From assembly GCA_032718475.1 (NCBI GenBank), contig JAUCBJ010000219.1, positions 1-32,662 on the forward strand: a stretch of DNA of 32,662 nt, given 5' to 3'. Shown piece after piece: positions 30,022 to 32,662 of this stretch. The notes below the pieces were generated by a model. It was not told the origin of the DNA. It saw nothing but the letters and a program-made list of their open reading frames with translations, and did no database searches. This DNA is from Nemertoderma westbladi. Its lineage: Eukaryota > Xenacoelomorpha > Nemertodermatida > Nemertodermatidae. Position numbers and translations under genes: made by a program. The number at the start of each line of letters is the position of its first letter. The stretch's first letter is position 1.

Positions 30022-31010
30022 AAGCTATGGACTCATAGTGGACCCAGTGGTCACAAGCCCCAGATAGACAATTTTCTGTTTCGTAGGAAATAAAGGAGCT
30101 CTATAAAAGACTGTAATGCTTTTACACTTCGACCCTTCTCCAGTGATCACCGCCTTATTGTGGCCAAGGTAAGACTTAGTCTGCGTGCTAGCAGAACAAC
30201 GAAATCTGCCTTGCCGCGGCATGACTGGTCCTCTCAGTTGCAACAGCCAAGTGTGAGATACAGCTTCACACTACAGCTGAGCAACAGGTATGAGGTTATT
30301 TCCTCTGAGGCGGCAGATCACTGTGAGGGCTATACTGCCTACACAGAAGCACCTAAGTTAGCAGCTGCAGAAAAAGTTGCTGTTTACCCTCGAAACAGGA
30401 AAAGGGCCCCCTGGACTGACCACAAAATTCAGAAGTTCCGATATGACCTCTATAAGGCGCCGAAAAAGTCCCGACTCAAACAGACAACAGCGGCCAAGAA
30501 TGCAGTTAAGACTGCATCTAGATCCCCAAACAGGCAGTACTCTGTTAATTTACAGGAGCTAATAAACCAACAGGTTGATGCCATCAATGATGCTGACAAC
30601 AGCAGGCAATCATCCCAGGCATGGAAATCGATCAACTTGCTTACTGGGCGGAAAAGCCAACCAACCACCAAGGTTATTACAGAATCACCAGCCGATCGCC
30701 TCAATGGTTGGAAGGCCCACTTTGAAAAGCTCCTCAATAATGACAGGGTATTGCCTGATAACTTTAAAGAAGTAAAAGTGTTTGAGTCTGTACTCCCAGA
30801 TATTCCCATTGGCGATATCTCCTTTGCAGAAGTGAAGGCTGCTGCAAAGAGAAGACAGGCATTTGGCTGTTATCTTTGTTGACTTCTTCAAGGCCTTTGA
30901 TTCAGTCTCTCGCCTATGTATCTTCAGCATACTTTCATTATATGGGATTCCTGATGAAATTATTGCAGCAACATATCAGTATACGGTGGTTCGACAACGT
31001 TTGTGTCGAT
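30022..31010 (+). pseudogene. LINE endonuclease-RT fragment (copy 2), internally deleted
   Basis: One frame from about 30022 gives the C-terminus of an APE-type endonuclease: HSGPSGHKPQIDNFLFRRK, a TAA at about 30091, then SSIKDC, then FSSDHRLIVAKVRLSLR with the SDH catalytic motif (about 30136-30180). The linker between endonuclease and RT follows up to ISFAEVKAAAK (about 30850). The sequence then jumps to RT motif A DNA (GACAGGCATTTGGCTG then VIFVDFFKAFDS), nearly identical to copy 1 at 12325-12470. The RT part from the end of the linker up to motif A, including QNGFRKGRGT, is missing. Matching sequence fades near 31005. The endonuclease type fits RTE-like or related LINE clades, but I cannot decide which. 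Confidence 0.8.
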
Positions 31011-32320
31011 CGAGGACCAAGGAATATGAGGTGATGCAAGGGCTGAGGGAACATGGGGTGACAGAAGTGGGGGAAAAACCAACAAATGGGGGGGGGGGGC
31101 AGCTGGCAAGTATAACGTGTATCCTTTGGTCAGTCGCCATGTAGGTAGGACTGTGTAATAAGTTTCCCCATAGTTTCCATATATCTGTTGGACAATATTA
31201 ACTGTGTTTAGTTGGCTATTAATTACTGTGGATGTCGGACGGTATACCACCATTGAGGTATCTTCTATTGATTGTGCTGTAATTTGTCTACTGGTACTTA
31301 TATATTTATCAGCTATTATTAACAACGATAAACCAATAACTCTTGCATTTTACCAGCCTACGGCATTCAGCCTTCATAGTCATTATAAACACGGCGATGC
31401 GTAGGAAACACAACAAGAGATTTACCCGGTCGGGATCCCACGCCAACTCGGATCCCATCACATATTATTATATTATTTATTTATTTACAGAATAACCGCG
31501 ATTCAAAAAAGAAATCCTAATAAAGTAATCCATCCCTCTACAGACAGAAGTTCAGATGTTGGAACGTCAAACTGTCCTAATTATGCCATTGAAGATCTGA
31601 TCAAATGATTGAATAACATCAGTTCAATTCCGTATCTTACAGAATATTTCATTTAGTTACAAAAAATAATTTAGAGTATTTTGTATTAATTTTAATTTAT
31701 GGAATTTTCTAACTCTATTTATATAAAAAATAATAACAAAGATTTATTAGTATTTTCCATAGGGAGAGCTCGCAATGTTTGCTAAAATTAGATATAAAAT
31801 AATTAATTTATATCAGATGTAAATACAATAATGATATAAATTTCTTTCAATTTATTTCCATTTTAATTCGTTCTTGGTTGATATTTTTCCCATATTATCT
31901 GTATTGTGTATTCTTGTAAAACCTGTGTATCTTGTCCCTTTGGTAGATACAAACCTGGACCATCTACTAATAAAACGTTTAAATTATAACTCAGAGGTTC
32001 CCATTGGTTATATTATTTAACCAATAAAACATTGGTTTACAATGAGTGTTATGGAGTTGGTTCCCATTCAGAACTACTATAATGTTATATGTTTATCTAA
32101 TCTATTCTAATTATCTCGGTCCCACTGTGGCTGGTTGTGGTTTCCCTAAAGTTACCCGACAACCCTATGTCATTGTACGTCCGTCCGTGTTACTAAACTA
32201 TCAACTCTGTTTGGACAATCGCACTCCATTCTGCATCCAAAATCTCCAGTTCAGCTATTTATATCCTATTTATATCCTTATATCCTTATATAATCAAATT
32301 TTCAGCTGTTGTAATTATTG
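31011..32320. other. No gene recognised
   Basis: Contains a G-run near 31089 and AT-rich DNA. The frames of up to 121 codons show no motif. The CGGGATCCCA and CTCGGATCCCA words near 31431-31458 are a small near-repeat. Confidence 0.5.
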
Positions 32321-32437
32321 AAGGATCATTATTGTGAGCTAACCCTATTCCTTTATATTAATTATTTGTATTTATTGAAAGATCATTATTGTGAGCTAAC
32401 CCTATTCCTTTCTATTAATTATTTGTAATTATTCGGT
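32315..32437. repeat. 57-bp tandem duplication
   Basis: GATCATTATTGTGAGCTAAC starts at 32324 and 32381. Both copies continue CCTATTCCTTT, then ATTAATTATTTGTA, with only a few differences. Confidence 0.85.
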
Positions 32438-32539
32438 TTAATTGATGCGATTTAATTGGATTGTGTTCCAGTTATTTATATTTAGTCATAATAAATAAAT
32501 TAAGTAAATATTAATAACATATTAATATATGAAAGCTAT

Positions 32540-32662
32540 GGGGAGGGGGGGGGGGGGGGGGGGGGGTGTAAGTTAGTCTGTTTCATTGGGGAGGGGGGGG
32601 GGGGTGTAAGTTAGTCTGTTTCATTGGAGAGGGAGGGGGGGGGGGGGGGGGTGTAAGTTTCA
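32540..32662. repeat. G-rich tandem repeat at the right edge
   Basis: Three poly-G blocks of varying length alternate with TGTAAGTTAGTCTGTTTCAT then TGG (the third is cut by the window end). The blocks can form G-quadruplexes. The lengths of the G-runs may not be reliable in the assembly. Confidence 0.8.

Overview
This window comes from an animal nuclear genome, most likely a marine invertebrate. The evidence is a spliced gene with long introns, ROC-COR and CARD domains (a combination I know only from animals), BEL/Pao, LINE and piggyBac-type mobile elements, and large minisatellites. I cannot assign a species or phylum. The unique DNA is AT-rich, and the palindromes TAGGCCTA and ACCGGT recur.

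The centrepiece is a plus-strand gene from 6114 to 18478, rebuilt from three exons. Exon 1 (6114-6969) encodes a seven-bladed WD40 propeller, except for the end of the last blade. An 8.1 kb intron (6970-15100) follows. Exon 2 (15101-16030) completes blade 7, then carries a segment resembling the winged helix of NB-ARC/STAND ATPases and the start of a ROC GTPase domain with its P-loop. A short intron (best model 16031-16127) explains what otherwise looks like a frameshift. Exon 3 (16128-18478) carries the ROC DxxG motif, COR, a Cys/His cluster, two CARDs and a tail of 12-residue repeats. The predicted product is about 1378 aa. This order suggests an innate-immune or cell-death sensor: a propeller that binds, a GTPase switch, and CARDs that signal. 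The domains are read from sequence; the role is inferred.

The 12-residue tail runs into a 36-bp minisatellite (about 18355-21150). Beyond it lies a second, diverged copy of the Cys/His-CARD-CARD module (21161-21922) with no ATG at its start and a 7-bp net deletion before the last helix. A second, unrelated 30-bp minisatellite fills 22737-25900.

Mobile DNA surrounds and invades the gene. A long uninterrupted Gag-like ORF of a BEL/Pao-type LTR retrotransposon runs off the left edge (minus strand, 2111 to 3). Intron 1 holds a 1.55 kb piggyBac-like non-autonomous element with TTAA duplications (8300-9852), an antisense LINE 3' end (10192-10890), a 37-bp tandem repeat with octamer motifs, and a broken sense LINE RT (about 12190-13500). 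A second, internally deleted copy of that LINE lies at about 30022-31010. The right edge is G-rich tandem sequence.

The other regions (2112-5797, 21923-22736, 25905-29540, 31010-32320) hold small repeats but no gene I can support. No tRNA, rRNA or CRISPR was seen.
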